Part shown: in pieces, positions 33,251 to 44,250 of the stretch | Numbering within the stretch: the stretch's first letter is position 1 | Layout of the letters: every line of letters starts with the position of its first letter | Made by a program: the position numbers and the translations under genes | Source of the DNA: Sciurus carolinensis | Lineage: Eukaryota > Chordata > Mammalia > Rodentia > Sciuridae | Direction: 5' to 3' | DNA: 64,000 nt | Assembly (NCBI RefSeq): GCF_902686445.1 | Contig: NC_062222.1 | Coordinates: 135,043,035-135,107,034 of the forward strand | Notes under the pieces: generated by a model | What the model saw: the letters and a program-made list of their open reading frames with translations, nothing else | Told to the model about the DNA's origin: nothing | Databases searched by the model: none

Positions 33251-33586
33251 CAGTGGTCTTTCGTTATATGTGAGGGATTGTTTTCAGGATAACTCGTAGA
33301 CCAAAGTTCATGGATGTCAAGTAACTTATATTAAATGGTATAGCACTTGCATATAAGCCATGCACATTCTCCCATGGACTTTAAACCATCTCTAGTTTAC
33401 TTATAATACCAGTATAATGTAGATACTATATAAATCCTTAGTACACTGTATTTGCTAGGGAATAATGATTAGAAAAAAGGTCGGTGCATATTCAGCACAG
33501 ACACAGCAGTTGTGGGTCTAACTACATTTTCCACCTACAATTGGTTGAACACAGGATGCAGAACCCACAGGTAAGGAGGCCAACTG
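33251..33586. mobile_element. Tigger/MER2-like nonautonomous DNA transposon
   Basis: It starts CAGTGGTCTTTCG and ends GGAGGCCAACTG, imperfect terminal inverted repeats, and is flanked by TA dinucleotides (33249-33250, 33587-33588), the target of Tc1/mariner-pogo elements. At 336 bp it has no transposase. Confidence 0.75.
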
Positions 33587-33636
33587 TATCATTTGCATTC
33601 ACCTATATGTTTACCATTCCCATTACTCTTCACTTC

Positions 33637-34086
33637 TGTCGGGGTCTTAAGCCCCCTTGCTCTTCTCAACCAGCGACAAGGGAAGGGGACACTCCCCAAC
33701 AAGGTCAGACCGGGATAGGTAGGGCCGACTGACCGCCTGCTCCCAGCCCTCCCGGCGGAGGACAATCAGACGCCTCAGGGAGACCCGTCACAGCAGGAAC
33801 TCGTTTATTGAGGAAATCACACAGTTTTTATGTAGGGTGGGGGCTAGGTGGGAACCAATCAGCTTAAAGGTCAGCAAGGCAGGGGGGTTCATGCAGGCAA
33901 GAGTCCCATAGGACTATATGGCAAGCACGAGCTGATCATGTTCGCGGAACTGTTGTTAACCAATCCCTGACGGTGGTCCGATTTATCGTCGTGAACCTTT
34001 GAAACTGCCTTTGAGCCTTGATTTTGCTCACCTGTCAGGGAGTGAGGAGTCAGCCTGAGTTAGTTAATGTGTCATTAGTCCCAACA
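33637..34086 (-). mobile_element. Solo LTR, class II (ERVK-like), 6-bp TSD
   Basis: The element is 450 bp, beginning TGT and ending ACA on either strand, with the perfect 6-bp direct repeat CACTTC on both sides (33631-33636 and 34087-34092). A 6-bp duplication is typical of class II ERVs. On the minus strand a TATA-like CATAAAAAC is followed by AATAAA and a CpG-rich R/U5-like segment (plus coordinates 33640-33800). No internal genes remain, so it arose by LTR-LTR recombination. The intact ends and CpG content suggest it is young. Confidence 0.8.
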
Positions 34087-34164
34087 CACTTCTTCCTTCC
34101 TTTTCATACTTCTATCTTGATTTAATTGCCTTTAATACTTCTTTTAATGCTAGTCTGATGGCAA

Positions 34165-34820
34165 CAAATATCTTGTCTAATATATTTTAAATAATATTTT
34201 ATTGGTGTGTTATAATTATAGTAATGGGATTTGTTATGCCGTATTCATACATGCGTATAACATAAGTTGATGAATCTTATTCCAAGTATCTTCCCTCATG
34301 CTCCCTTCCTTCCTCCCCCTAATCTGCTTACTGTATTCTACTGGGACAATGACTTTTAAAATTTTTTTTTAATTTGTTTTAATTAGTCATATATGACAGT
34401 AGACTGCACTTTGATACATCACATATAATGGAATATAATTTCTCATTCTTCTGGATATCTTATCTAATATATTTTTATTTTATCTTCATTTTATTTGATT
34501 TTTAATTAAAAATAAGAATTGTATATATTTATTGGATACAATGCTATGTTCTAATGCATGTTTACATTGTAGAATGATTAAATCAAGCAAACTAACAAGT
34601 CCATTACTTCATGTATTTATCGTTTTGTTTTGCTGAAGTCATTTAAAATCTTTCAGCAATTCTGAAACACAACGCATTGTTATTTATTATGGTCCCCTGT
34701 GCAAGGGCTCACTATAGCATATTCCTCTTGTCTGACAGAAACTTCATACCATTTGATCGATGTCTCTCCTTTTTACATCCACCACCCTCTTCCAACTGTC
34801 CTTTAAAATAAGATGGTTTT
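34165..34820 (-). mobile_element. Younger L1 3'-end insertion(s), antisense
   Basis: 'aatattttattggtgtgtta', 'gtattcatacatgcgtataa' and 'tagtcatatatgacagtaga' are the sciurid-type L1 3' UTR reversed. 34480-34810 continues with an older L1 3' UTR passage ('tatatttattggatacaatg'). Confidence 0.6.
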
Positions 34821-35059
34821 CACTGAATGTAATTCTGATTGGGAGCTTCAGAGATGCCATTCCATTGTATGGCTTCCTTTATTTCTGTTAAGAAATCTGC
34901 TGTCAGTCTTTATTATTGCTCTTTTGAATATGAAATACCTTTTAAAGATTATTTTCTTTGTTCTTTGTTTTTAGTGGTTGGGCTGTGGTTTGCTGTAATC
35001 AAGATCTTGACTGCATGGTTTCCTACTTGAGGCTAATAGCTTTCAAGTCTGTTCCTCCT

Positions 35060-35270
35060 CTTCTTGTCCCACATCTAGGCTTTACCCTCCTGGTCTAGTC
35101 ACCTCCCAAGAACTCTACCTCCCAATGCCATCACCTTAGGGGTGGGCTCTCCACATAGGAATTTCATGTGTGTATGTGTGTGGGGGATTACACATTCAGA
35201 ACATAGCACCACATAAAACGTCACCCTAATCTAGTTAAGTTGACATAAAATTAACCATCTAATGCTCCAT
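35060..35270 (-). repeat. MaLR/MLT LTR fragment, antisense
   Basis: 'cccaatgccatcaccttagg', 'acacattcagaacatagcac' and 'agttaagttgacataaaatt' are rodent MaLR end passages. Confidence 0.5.
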
Positions 35271-35340
35271 TCTTTCCTCTGTTCTTGGGACCTCAGTTAT
35301 ATCTGCCTGAATATTTTTCATCTGGTCCCAAATGCATCTG

Positions 35341-35770
35341 TGTTAGTCAACTTTTTGTCAGTGACCAAGATACCCAACGAGAGCAACTTAGAGGAGGAAA
35401 AGTAGATTTTGGCTCATGGTTTCAGAGGTTTGGCTCATGGTCAGCTGAATCCAATGCTCTGGGCCTGCGATGAGGCAGAATACCGTGGTAAGAGGGTGTG
35501 GCAGAGGAAAGCTGTCCAGCTCGTGGTGTCCAGAGAGCAGAGTGAGGAACCTGGGAGAAAATATAATTCCCAAGGCTGCCTCCAGGGCCCTGCTTCCTCC
35601 AGTCATGCCTCATTGCCTACAGTCACCATCCAGTCGTCCATTCAAATTATTAACCCATCAAGTGGATTAAACCTCTGATTAGATTATAGCTCTTTCATAA
35701 TCTAATCATTTCACCTCTGATCACTCTGTATTGTCACCTGAACTTTTGAACAAATATCTCATACCCTGTA
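35341..35770 (-). mobile_element. MaLR solo LTR, antisense (same family as the 55.7-kb element)
   Basis: 'tgttagtcaactttttgtca', 'agaggaggaaaagtagattt', 'ggctcatggtttcagaggtt' and 'gcgatgaggcagaatacc' match the reverse complement of the LTRs at 55734 and 57640. Confidence 0.75.
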
Positions 35771-35950
35771 TATCTAATATTCTATTTTTTAATCCTTTTT
35801 TCTCTCTTTAGTCTGAACATTTTATGACCCTATTTCTGGTTCACTAGTTTTCTCTAAACTAGCCATTGAAAATCTACTTGCTATTTCATAACTTTCAAAG
35901 TTAGGATTTCCAATTGACTATTTTTTAATAGGTGTCAGTTTTTGGTGGTT

Positions 35951-36130
35951 TCCCCCTATCATTTCTTTATTTTTGGTATAAATCAGTGTTATTTTGAAAT
36001 CTATCACTGAAAACCACTACGTTTCTCTGAAGTCTGCTTTTCCCCCTATCATTTCTTTATTTTTGGTATAAATCAGTGTTATTTTGAAATCTATCACTGA
36101 AAACCACTACGTTTCTCTGAAGTCTGCTTT
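35951..36130. repeat. Perfect 90-bp tandem duplication
   Basis: Copies at 35951-36040 and 36041-36130 are identical across all 90 bases by direct reading. The bases outside do not extend the match beyond one or two. Confidence 0.97.
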
Positions 36131-36649
36131 TACAATCTGTTTTTCTCTTGACTCTCAGCACTTGATCTTGTATTGCCTGTTATGCTTTAGTGCATGCTGA
36201 GTGTTACACTTTGAACAGTGTAGAGTTTGTGGGTGGCATCCTGTTCTTTCAGAAGGGGTTCAGCTTTCTTCTTCTTGGTAGCGTGTAGCCCAGTCACCTT
36301 CATCTGGTCACAGCTGAACTGTGTCACACTTACTCTTATTCTTAGCCTTTCGAGAGTCTCGGTGGAAAACCTGAGGTGCTTATTAGGAGTATTCATCATT
36401 GATTTGCTCTGGAGAGCTTTTGTTTCTGTAAATCAGTGAGACTGCCAAATCCTCTGCTTAACTTTTAGCTTCTTAGCAGTTGCTTTCTAGATGGGTTCTC
36501 TGGGCCCCTTCCTGTGATTGCATAGTTTAGGGTACAGTATATTTCTTGTGGAGAAATTGAGTGTAGGCTGCAGGACTCACTTCTCTGTGGCTCCCACTCT
36601 TTCTGTCTAGTCCCCTAAGTCATGCTGCTTGTTACCTCTGAGCTGTGAC

Positions 36650-38747
36650 TTTTCCAGTATGTAACTGGAAGGAGGGCACTCGCTAGAACCCACCATGCTG
36701 GTACACTGATCCCAGACCTCTAGAACTGTGAGGAGTAAATTTCTGCCTGATGTGGTGGTGCAAACCCATAATCCCAGCAACCTGGGAGCCTGAGGCAGGA
36801 AGATTGCAAGCTCTAGGCCAGCCTCAGTAACTTAGTGAGGTCCTCATCAATTTAGAGAGATCCTATTCTCAAAATAAAAATAAAAAGCACTGGGGATGTA
36901 GCTCCATAGTAAACTGTCCCTAGGTTCAATACCCAGTACCAGGAGAAAAAAAAAAGAAAAGAAAAAGAAATTTCTATTGTTTATAAATCACAGAAATTGT
37001 CTCTGGAATTCTGTGACAGCAGTCTAAACAGATGAAGATCAGAGTTGGTACTGGGAAGCGGAGGTGATGCTACAACCTAATAATATGGAAGCGTGTTTGG
37101 GTAATGGGTAGAAGTTGGAAGACTTTTGAAGCACATAGTAGATGAAGTTGAGATTGTCATGAAAGGACTGTCAAGGGGTATTCTAGTGGAGGCTCCAAAA
37201 GGAAATAGTAGAGTATGTACAGAGAAATCTTCCATCTTCTTGGGGAATGCATACATGATCGTGTACAGAATGTGGGTACCAATAGGGATGGTGAGGCCAC
37301 GGTGAAGTCTCTGATGGCTTTGAAGGACATGTCATTGGACAAGGGGAAACACTTGTTATTAAGTGGCAATGAACCTGGCTGAACTGCGGCCATGTTCTAG
37401 TGTTTTGTAGAAGGTCGAACTTGTGAGCGATGGAATTAGGGATCTAGCTGAGGAGCCACGGAGGCAGAGCACGGAAGGAGCGGCTTGCTTCTTCCTGACT
37501 GCTCGTGGTAAACCAGGAGAAGAAGGAGACGACCAGAAGATGGAAGGATTAAGCAAAGAGGAGCTAGATCTTGAAAATTTGGAAAATTCTCAAGTTATCC
37601 ATACCGCAAAATAATAGGAAGTATATTCAGAAAAGAACAGTAAAGGTGTGGCTATGTGACCACTTGATAAGGTGCTGTAGCCTGAACCGCAGCTTACTTA
37701 GGTGCCCCAGAGGGAAAACTGTCAGTGTGGATGGCAGGGAAGGCGATGAGGAGTGAAGGAAGCCTGCTGGACCCTTGGGTTCTACGGGGTGTGGTGACAG
37801 GATCTCTTGGCTTCGAGACAAGTGAAGAGTTACCCCAGAGGCAAGGCACAGACCACGAGAGCGGCCTTTTTGGTTTCAAGGGCACTGACTGCTTTCAACA
37901 CAGATGATCTCCTGCCGAGATTGTGAGGGCACAGCACCTGCAGAGCCTGGGGGTGCAGCCATCCTGGCTGAACCTGAAGGGCCAAGATTACTTCCGAGTA
38001 GACCTGGAAAGTAGGAGGTATCTGGAAGGCGGAAGTGCTGCCCCAGTGGGCCCGAAGGGCAGACCATGGAGCCAGAGAGGCTTATTCCAGCCTTCAGAGC
38101 TCACGAAGGTTGTTAGCAACCTCTCCTTCCTTCCTTCTCTTCTCTTTCTCCCTTTTGGAATAGAATGTCCTTCCTATGCCTGCACCACCAAAGCATTCTG
38201 AGAGCATATCATGTGTCTGTGTTCACAGGTTCACAGTTGGAAAGAAACTTTGTCTCGGGAGGAATAATATCTTGAGTCTCACCCATAGCCGATTTAGATG
38301 ATATTCAGATCAGACTTTTGACTTTAGACTCTAGAGCTGATGCTGAAATGAACTAAAACTCTTGGGACTTTGAAGATGAAGTCAATATTTCATTTATTTG
38401 AAAAGGGCATGGATTTTGAGAGCTTTGAGGCAGAATGTAATGGACTGAATGTTCATGTTCCCTCGAGATTCACATGCTGAAGCCTTAATCCAAATGAATG
38501 GCATTTGGAGGTGGGGCCTTTGATGTAATGTCACCAAAGCAGAGCTCTCACTAATGGGAATGAGCACACTAGCTCTCTGGCATGTTAGGATGCTCTAAGA
38601 AACCCACCATATGCAACCCAGAAGAGGGGCCTCCCCAGAACCCAACCAGACCGACACTAATCTTAAACTTCCAGTTTTTAGAACAGAGAGAAATACATGT
38701 TAGCATCTAGAAACCAGCCAGTCTTGGATTTTTGTTAAAGCAGCCCG
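36650..38747 (+). mobile_element. MaLR provirus: LTR, internal region, LTR
   Basis: A partial 5' LTR (about 36650-37035, with 'gacctctagaactgtgagga') is broken by a SINE. An internal region (about 37036-38435) starts near 'agttggtactgggaag', a primer-binding-site-like sequence. A second LTR (38436-38747) follows, beginning TGTAATGGACTGAATG and ending with 'gttaaagcagccc'. The internal part has only short closed frames, as is usual for noncoding MaLR elements. Confidence 0.65.
36745..36967 (+). repeat. B1-dID dimeric SINE in the LTR
   Basis: CCTGATGTGGTGGTGCAAAC, AGCCTGAGGCAGGAAGATTG, then the ID half CTGGGGATGTAGCTCCATAG and an A-rich tail. AAATTTCT flanks it (36737-36744, 36968-36975). Confidence 0.93.
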
Positions 38748-39179
38748 TTTTAGTCAGGTTTTTTGTTTTGTTTTGTTCGTTTTTTGCTGCTGTCACCTGA
38801 GACCTGACAAGAAAAATTTTAGAGGAGGAAAAGTTTATTTGGGGCTCACGGTTTCAGAGGTCTCAGTTCACAGACTACTGACTCCATTGCTCTGGACCTG
38901 AGAGAGGCAGAACATCATGGTAGCTCAGGACATGGCACCAGGAAGCAGAGAGAGAGAGCCACTCACCAGAAACAGTATATAAACCCCAAAGGCATGCCTC
39001 TAGGGACCTACTTTGTCCAGCTACACTCTATCTGCGTACAGTTACCGCCGGTTAATCCCTATCAGCAGTAATCAGTGATTGGTTTGAGGCTCTCATGACC
39101 CAGTCACTTCTCCTCTAAACTGTCTTGCGTTGTCTCACACATGAGCTTTTGGGGGACACCTCACATCTACATGATAACA
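38748..39179 (-). mobile_element. MaLR solo LTR, antisense (same family as the 55.7-kb element)
   Basis: It abuts the preceding LTR. 'ttttttgctgctgtcacctg', 'agaggaggaaaagtttattt', 'cacggtttcagaggtctcag' and the end 'cacatctacatgataaca' are the exact reverse pattern of the 55734 LTR. Confidence 0.8.
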
Positions 39180-39294
39180 GCCCAGACAGACTGAGATGAT
39201 TCTTCTTATCTCAGGAAGATGCTGCCTCATGCTCTAGATGATTGCTTCAACCTGGCCTCTGTGACCTACGCTCTGAAATACACCCCAAGGGATA

Positions 39295-39655
39295 TGTCTT
39301 AGTCTTTTCTGTGCTGTTATAGCAGAGTTCTTGAGACTAGATGATTTGATTTGTAACATACGGAACTTTGACTCACAGTTCTGGAGGTTGGAAAGTCCCA
39401 GGGCATGGTGCTGGCTTTCCTCTGCACTTGGGGAGGGACTTCTTGCTGTGTCATCCCATGGCAGAAGGCAGGAAGTCAAGAGAGCAAACTGGCAGCCTAC
39501 AGTGCTTCAATAACTGGCACTCACCCAGTCAAGAGGGGGGACCCTGGTGACGTAAGCACCTCCCGTTAGGCCCCACCCCACACCATTGTGTTGGCAAGTC
39601 AGTTTCAACACATGCTTTTTGAGGGACACAACATGAAGACCATTAGCCTACAGGG
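39295..39655 (-). mobile_element. MaLR LTR, antisense
   Basis: 'gtcttagtcttttctgtgct', 'ctcacagttctggaggttgg', 'tcccatggcagaaggcagga', 'ccgttaggccccaccccac' and 'agaccattagcctacag' follow the antisense MaLR layout. Confidence 0.65.
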
Positions 39656-39961
39656 GATGCAGCACTCATGCCAACATGCTTCTCTAGGGTCTTAATCCCT
39701 CCAGTTCAGCCTGCTTGGGATTTGCTCTGAAGCCTTCAGGTAGCCTTTTTTTAAAAAAATTTCACATTCTATAGTTATTCTCAGCGGGAAGTTAAGTCCA
39801 ATACCAGCTACTTATCTTTAGGAGAGGCAGGAGTCTTGACTCAGTTTTGCATGAGACTTGGCATTTAGAACATTTCTAACTCATGTGGGTTCTCGTCCCT
39901 GATGGGAGAGATAAGTACTCATCTGGACAGTGAGGGAGAGACCCTAGAGTTCTTGGATTGT
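39656..39961. other. Spacer between two MaLR LTRs, nothing recognised
   Basis: No repeat or exon is identifiable. Confidence 0.5.
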
Positions 39962-40290
39962 TTTAGTCAACTTTCTGTTACTGTAACAAACACCTGAGGT
40001 GATAAGTCTATTTTGGTTCACGATTTTGGAGGTTGCAGTCCACAATCATGCACACCTATAGCACATCCCAGCAGGAGCACATGATGGAAAAGCCATTCCC
40101 CTCATGGCCAGGAAATGAAAAAAAGAGAGGACAAGAAAGGGCTGGGGTCCCGCTGACACACCCCAGTGATCTAAACCTCCCATGAGGCCCCACTCTGAAG
40201 CTTCCACCACCTGCCAATGGCACCAAGCTGGGACCAAGCCTTTAGCACATGGGCCTCTGGCGGACATTCAGGATTCAAACTACACCCCTG
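39962..40290 (-). mobile_element. MaLR LTR, antisense
   Basis: 'tttagtcaactttctgttac', 'tgtaacaaacacctgaggtg', 'cccctcatggccaggaaatg', 'gccaatggcaccaagctggg' and 'gattcaaactacacc' follow the same layout. Confidence 0.7.
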
Positions 40291-41785
40291 ACTTTTTAAG
40301 GCACAACTGTCCTCACTGCCTCCAGAGGAAGCTCCCACTTGAGAGCAATGAGGAGAGTTCAGTCCCATCTGGGTTCGGTGCGTCTTGCCCAGGACCAGGG
40401 TGGGGACACACTGAGATTGACAGCTGAGTTCAAGGACACAAGCAAGTCGACTCTGCCTTCACGGACACTTCCCCAGACACCTGAAGTGTCCCTGGAGAGA
40501 ACGGCCAAGGCGGGCGATGTGATGGGAGGAGCCAAGGCACCCAAGAGAGGAGGGGTGCCAGCTGCCCTCCGTGTCCTTGCAGGCCTTTCCTCTGTGCCAT
40601 GCAGGGAGCCCTCTGGTCTCCTCACGAGGATTCCAGGTCTGTGGAGTGGATCCCGCCCTTACGACCTCCTCTAACCTTCACTACCAGCCGAAAGCTCTGT
40701 CTCCAGTTATAGTCACACCCTAGGTCCCGGGGGCAGGGCTCAGCTTGTGAATTCTGGGGGCACATGACCCATAGCAGAAGAGCTATCGGAGCTCATGGTT
40801 AGTGACAGTCTGAGACTGAAGATGGGACGCCCTCACTGCCTTCCTGACCCCCAGGAATGAGCTCCTCTGTGGCAGGACATGTCCTCTCAGCTGCAACTTC
40901 CATGCCTACACAGCATGTGCTTAGTGAATAGCTTAAGGAGTCCAGTAAACCCAGGGGTCCTGACGGCCATCTCTTCTCAGGGAGCCACATAACTTTTCCC
41001 TTCCCTAAATGTAAGGCCGAGGCCCGGCTGAGCCAGTGGTGTCCCCATGACCACTCAGTGAGCTGGTGGTGAGGGTGGGTTGCAGCTGGCTCCAACTCAG
41101 GGCGCGCCCACCACCCTGGCTGGCCTCCTCCACTCCTTGCTAACACCCAAGAAAAAGAAGCAGATCTGGGAGGCAGGGAATCAGCACCAACTAACTCATT
41201 TCCCCTTCCAGGATACTTGTGTTTAAAAGGCTGTGGCCGGCTGGGGAAGAGAAGTCATGGTAACCCGGAGGGCTGGGCAGGCCGTGCCAAGGGGCCTTGT
41301 GGGGCGGCCGCTTTCCTGCGTCCTTCCACCTCCCTTCCCTTTGTGATGCTGGTGTGTGGGGGTTTTCACAGAAAACTTGAAGACTTGATAAACTTGAAAC
41401 AACTGGACCGAGCCTCTGTGGTTAACGCTGCCGTTTTCCAACCCTCAATCCCCAGTGCAAGGGCCAGATAAGCTCACGTCCTCATTTCTGAGTTAGAATT
41501 CAGAATTCAAATGAAAGTGCAATCTCCGTAAGAGTAGAGTTTAAAACAATCTTGCCGCAAGCTCACATTGGCCGGGCTTCTGTCTGCGCTGGTTTGCTAG
41601 CAGAGAGGGACCCAGGGGGCGGGTGTTCCCTGCCTGCCGACCCTGCCCCAGGCACAGCGGCATTTGACCTTCAGGCTGCCTTCTACCTGGGTATCAGTCC
41701 CCGCACTGGAGCGGGCAGTGGGGCTCCTGAGGCGCTCAGCTTCAGAGGACGAAGCCCAAGAGCACCAGCAGGCCTCAGAGTCCAC
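40291..41785. other. Unique sequence, nothing recognised
   Basis: GC-moderate, with a NotI-type GCGGCCGC at about 41305 but no CpG island. No exon or repeat could be supported. Confidence 0.45.
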
Positions 41786-41787
41786 TG

Positions 41788-41885
41788 CTTTGAGCCAGGA
41801 GAGCCGCGTGACCTTGGGCCAGACCCTGAACACCTCTCTGCCTGCTTCCTTGTCTGTAAAGGGAACGGCGAGAGACCAGAATGTG
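41788..41885 (+). repeat. MIR SINE
   Basis: 'cgcgtgaccttgggccagac' followed by 'gcttccttgtctgtaaaggg' is the sense MIR core. Confidence 0.6.
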
Positions 41886-42835
41886 TTGCCCCACCATGAA
41901 GCATCACTGAGCCAAAGGCAATGAAGAAAGGCAGAGGCAGCGAGCGCTCTCACCCGCCCACTCTGTTTACCCAGAAGCAGGACAGAGGATGACAAAGACA
42001 GAAGGCACCCCGGCCCGTGGGGAGCAGAGGCTGACCATGAGGACAACTTCAGGCCTCCTGGGTTGGCAGTGGCACCCGAGGAACTGACACAGCGGTCCTC
42101 ACTGACAGCCTTGGTCTGCCATTCACTCGCCTTCCCACAGGTCCTGCTCCGGGACACTCAGAGTCCCTTTCCTTGGTCTTGTCACTTCTGTAAAAAATAG
42201 TGGTTCTTTGCTGAAGATGCCACATAAGCTGGAATTCCCGAGCTCTCCCAGGCATACATGGAATATACATATGAATACACTTCTGCTTTTCTCCTGTTAG
42301 TCTGTCTGTTGTTGTGAGGTTCTGTCTGTTGTGGTCATTGCAAATAAAACACTTGAGGGTTGAACAAAATCATCACTTTTTTCTAGGAAGCCACCATGGT
42401 ACCACCTTCAGGTGTTGCTGAGGGAGTAGGTTAATGAAGCTCTGGTGCTTTGTTAAGTTGGTGAGGTTGGTACCTGGCACACAGTAAGCACTGAATTCCC
42501 ATCAGCCATCAGGCCTGCACTGCGAAAGGGTGGAGCCAAGGCCCTGTGGGACAAGCCACTAACACTGAGTGGCCAACATACACAGGGCAAGCTCTGGGAA
42601 GGCACCAGCACAGTTCTCGGCCTTGAGGGAAGGGCTGAGGAGCAGCTCTGGAAGGACAGGAACTCCGGTGCCTACTCTCAGGTGCTCAAAGCCAGTGCTC
42701 ATACAGCTGGCTCCAGCCTCTCTCCTGCAGTGCATCCTTCAGCTCAAGAAGCCCAGGGGAGGGAAGAATGGCTGTGTGAGTGGGTGTGGTTGCTATGACA
42801 AATTGCCACCAGTCAGGGACTTGTGGCAACACAAA
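41886..42835. other. Mostly unique sequence with a MIR/L2 end fragment
   Basis: 'ggtacctggcacacagtaag' at about 42471-42490 is a MIR/L2 3' end in sense orientation. The rest is unidentified. Confidence 0.45.
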
Positions 42836-43040
42836 GCTGGGTGTGGTGGTCTGTGTCTTTAGTCCCAGCGACTCGGGAGGCTGAAGAAGGAGGTTCACAC
42901 GTTCAAATCCAGCCTCAGCAACCTGGTAAGGCACTCAACAACTTAGTGAGACACAGTCTCAAAATAAAAAATTAAAAGGGCTAGGGGTGTGACTCAGTGG
43001 TAGAGCGCCCCTGGGTTCAATTCCCAGTACCCGCCCCTGC
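42836..43040 (+). repeat. B1-dID dimeric SINE
   Basis: GCTGGGTGTGGTGGTCTGTG, GACTCGGGAGGCTGAAGAAG, then GACTCAGTGGTAGAGCGCCC and TGGGTTCAATTCCCAGTACC. It is the best preserved dimer of the window. Confidence 0.95.
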
Positions 43041-43174
43041 AAGTCCTTTTGCCATGTAATTTATTTGCAGGGTCCTGGGACCAGGAAAGAAACATCTTTG
43101 GAAGTTATTGTGTAGGGGATAGTGGCCACTGAGTGATTTAGTTCACATGTCCAGTTCCGGCAGGGGCCTTGTCG

Positions 43175-43330
43175 GAACCAGGAGGGTTTATGGAAATGCC
43201 AGTTGCTGGGTCCCCACCCGAGACTTCCAACACACAGGTCTTGGAAGGGGCCCCAGAACTTGCATTTCTTACCCATTCCAAGGTGATGTAGGTGCTGCCG
43301 GTCTGGAATCATGGTTTGAGGTCCGCTGGG
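43175..43330. repeat. MER5-like hAT-Charlie fragment
   Basis: 'ggccccagaacttgcatttc' followed by 'ccaaggtgatgtaggtgctg' and 'atcatggtttgaggtccg' match the MER5-type passage. Confidence 0.5.
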
Positions 43331-43879
43331 CTGGGAGAAGTTAGACTGCTTTGACCAGTTGTTGCACATAGCCTATATACTTAGGGGAACAGAAATTTCC
43401 TAGAACATCTTCAGGATGCAGAAACCAGGAGACAAGGAACAGCAGCAAATGGTGGAGACTCTAGGTCTTTGGGGTCCCTGCTCTGGAAAAGTGTCTAATC
43501 CACCCATGAGGAAGTCACCCTCAGAGGTAACCCGGGAAGACAGAGAGGCTGGCAGGGACCTGGTCATCGGACCCATGGACCGAGGGGTGCTAAAAGCTGG
43601 CTGAGTGTCTGGGGGTCTGGCCACAAAGGCGTCCATGGGGGATACAGGACCCTGCACCACGTGGCCCCAGTGGCGCCCCTGTTGAGACAATTTTACCTGG
43701 ACTTTGGAACCAGAGAACGAGCCAGAGGGAGAATCTGCTTTTAATTCTCAGAAACAAGGAGGCTGATCAAATGACCCAGGGGGACCAGCTGACCGGCCAG
43801 CCTGCCATCCTATGAGCCTGAGTCCCAAAGCTAATGATGTCATAGCCCGGGGCTGTGTCCGATCTGTGTAGTCAGGCTG
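43331..43879. other. Unique sequence, nothing recognised
   Basis: No exon or repeat could be supported. Confidence 0.45.
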
Positions 43880-44250
43880 ATGGGATCAATCAGCTCATGT
43901 TCACACGCTGATGATCATGAAATAAAGACGACCGTTTCAATAGGATACTCGGGGCTGAGGGACCAAAGTGAAATCATTTGGACTGCTACAGAGGTTACGG
44001 TTGAATTATCACAAAACTTCCTTTACTTGAAGCAGATGCTTATTAAGATTAATTTAGTGTGAAAAGTGAACCAGGCTGAGTATAAAGGACATTGTCTCCT
44101 CAATTATGTAATAAGACACCTCCTCATTGTCCTCGACTCACTGAAGATGATTGCGCATTTCCTCGGGGACATTTCAGCGCACAGAGCCCAGCCGCCCGCC
44201 ATCCCTCTTTGGGGATGTTGAATGAAGCCTCAGTGTTCGCACAGAGACAG
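43880..44250. promoter_or_regulatory. AT-rich repeat-free block, candidate conserved element
   Basis: It contains GATTAATTTAGTG, CAATTATGTAATAAG and TGATTGCGCATTTCC, has no repeat signature, and lies in otherwise repeat-rich DNA. Inference only. Confidence 0.28.

Larger units (their letters stand above)
30603..36560 (-). mobile_element. Old L1 LINE, antisense, broken by later insertions
   Basis: Reversed L1 passages appear in 3'-to-5' order across the stretch: 'ccattgtgaacaatgctgct' (30790), 'ggtgtgaggtaggggtcaaa' (30990), 'cctgtgttcagaggacatgg'-type (31795), 'tatttaaggtacatgtttct' (32785), 'acttcttttaatgctagtct' (34135) and 'aagaaatctgctgtcagtct' (34889). The gaps are filled by separate later elements listed below. 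The last part (35780-36560) is assigned to it only weakly. All frames are closed. Confidence 0.6.
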
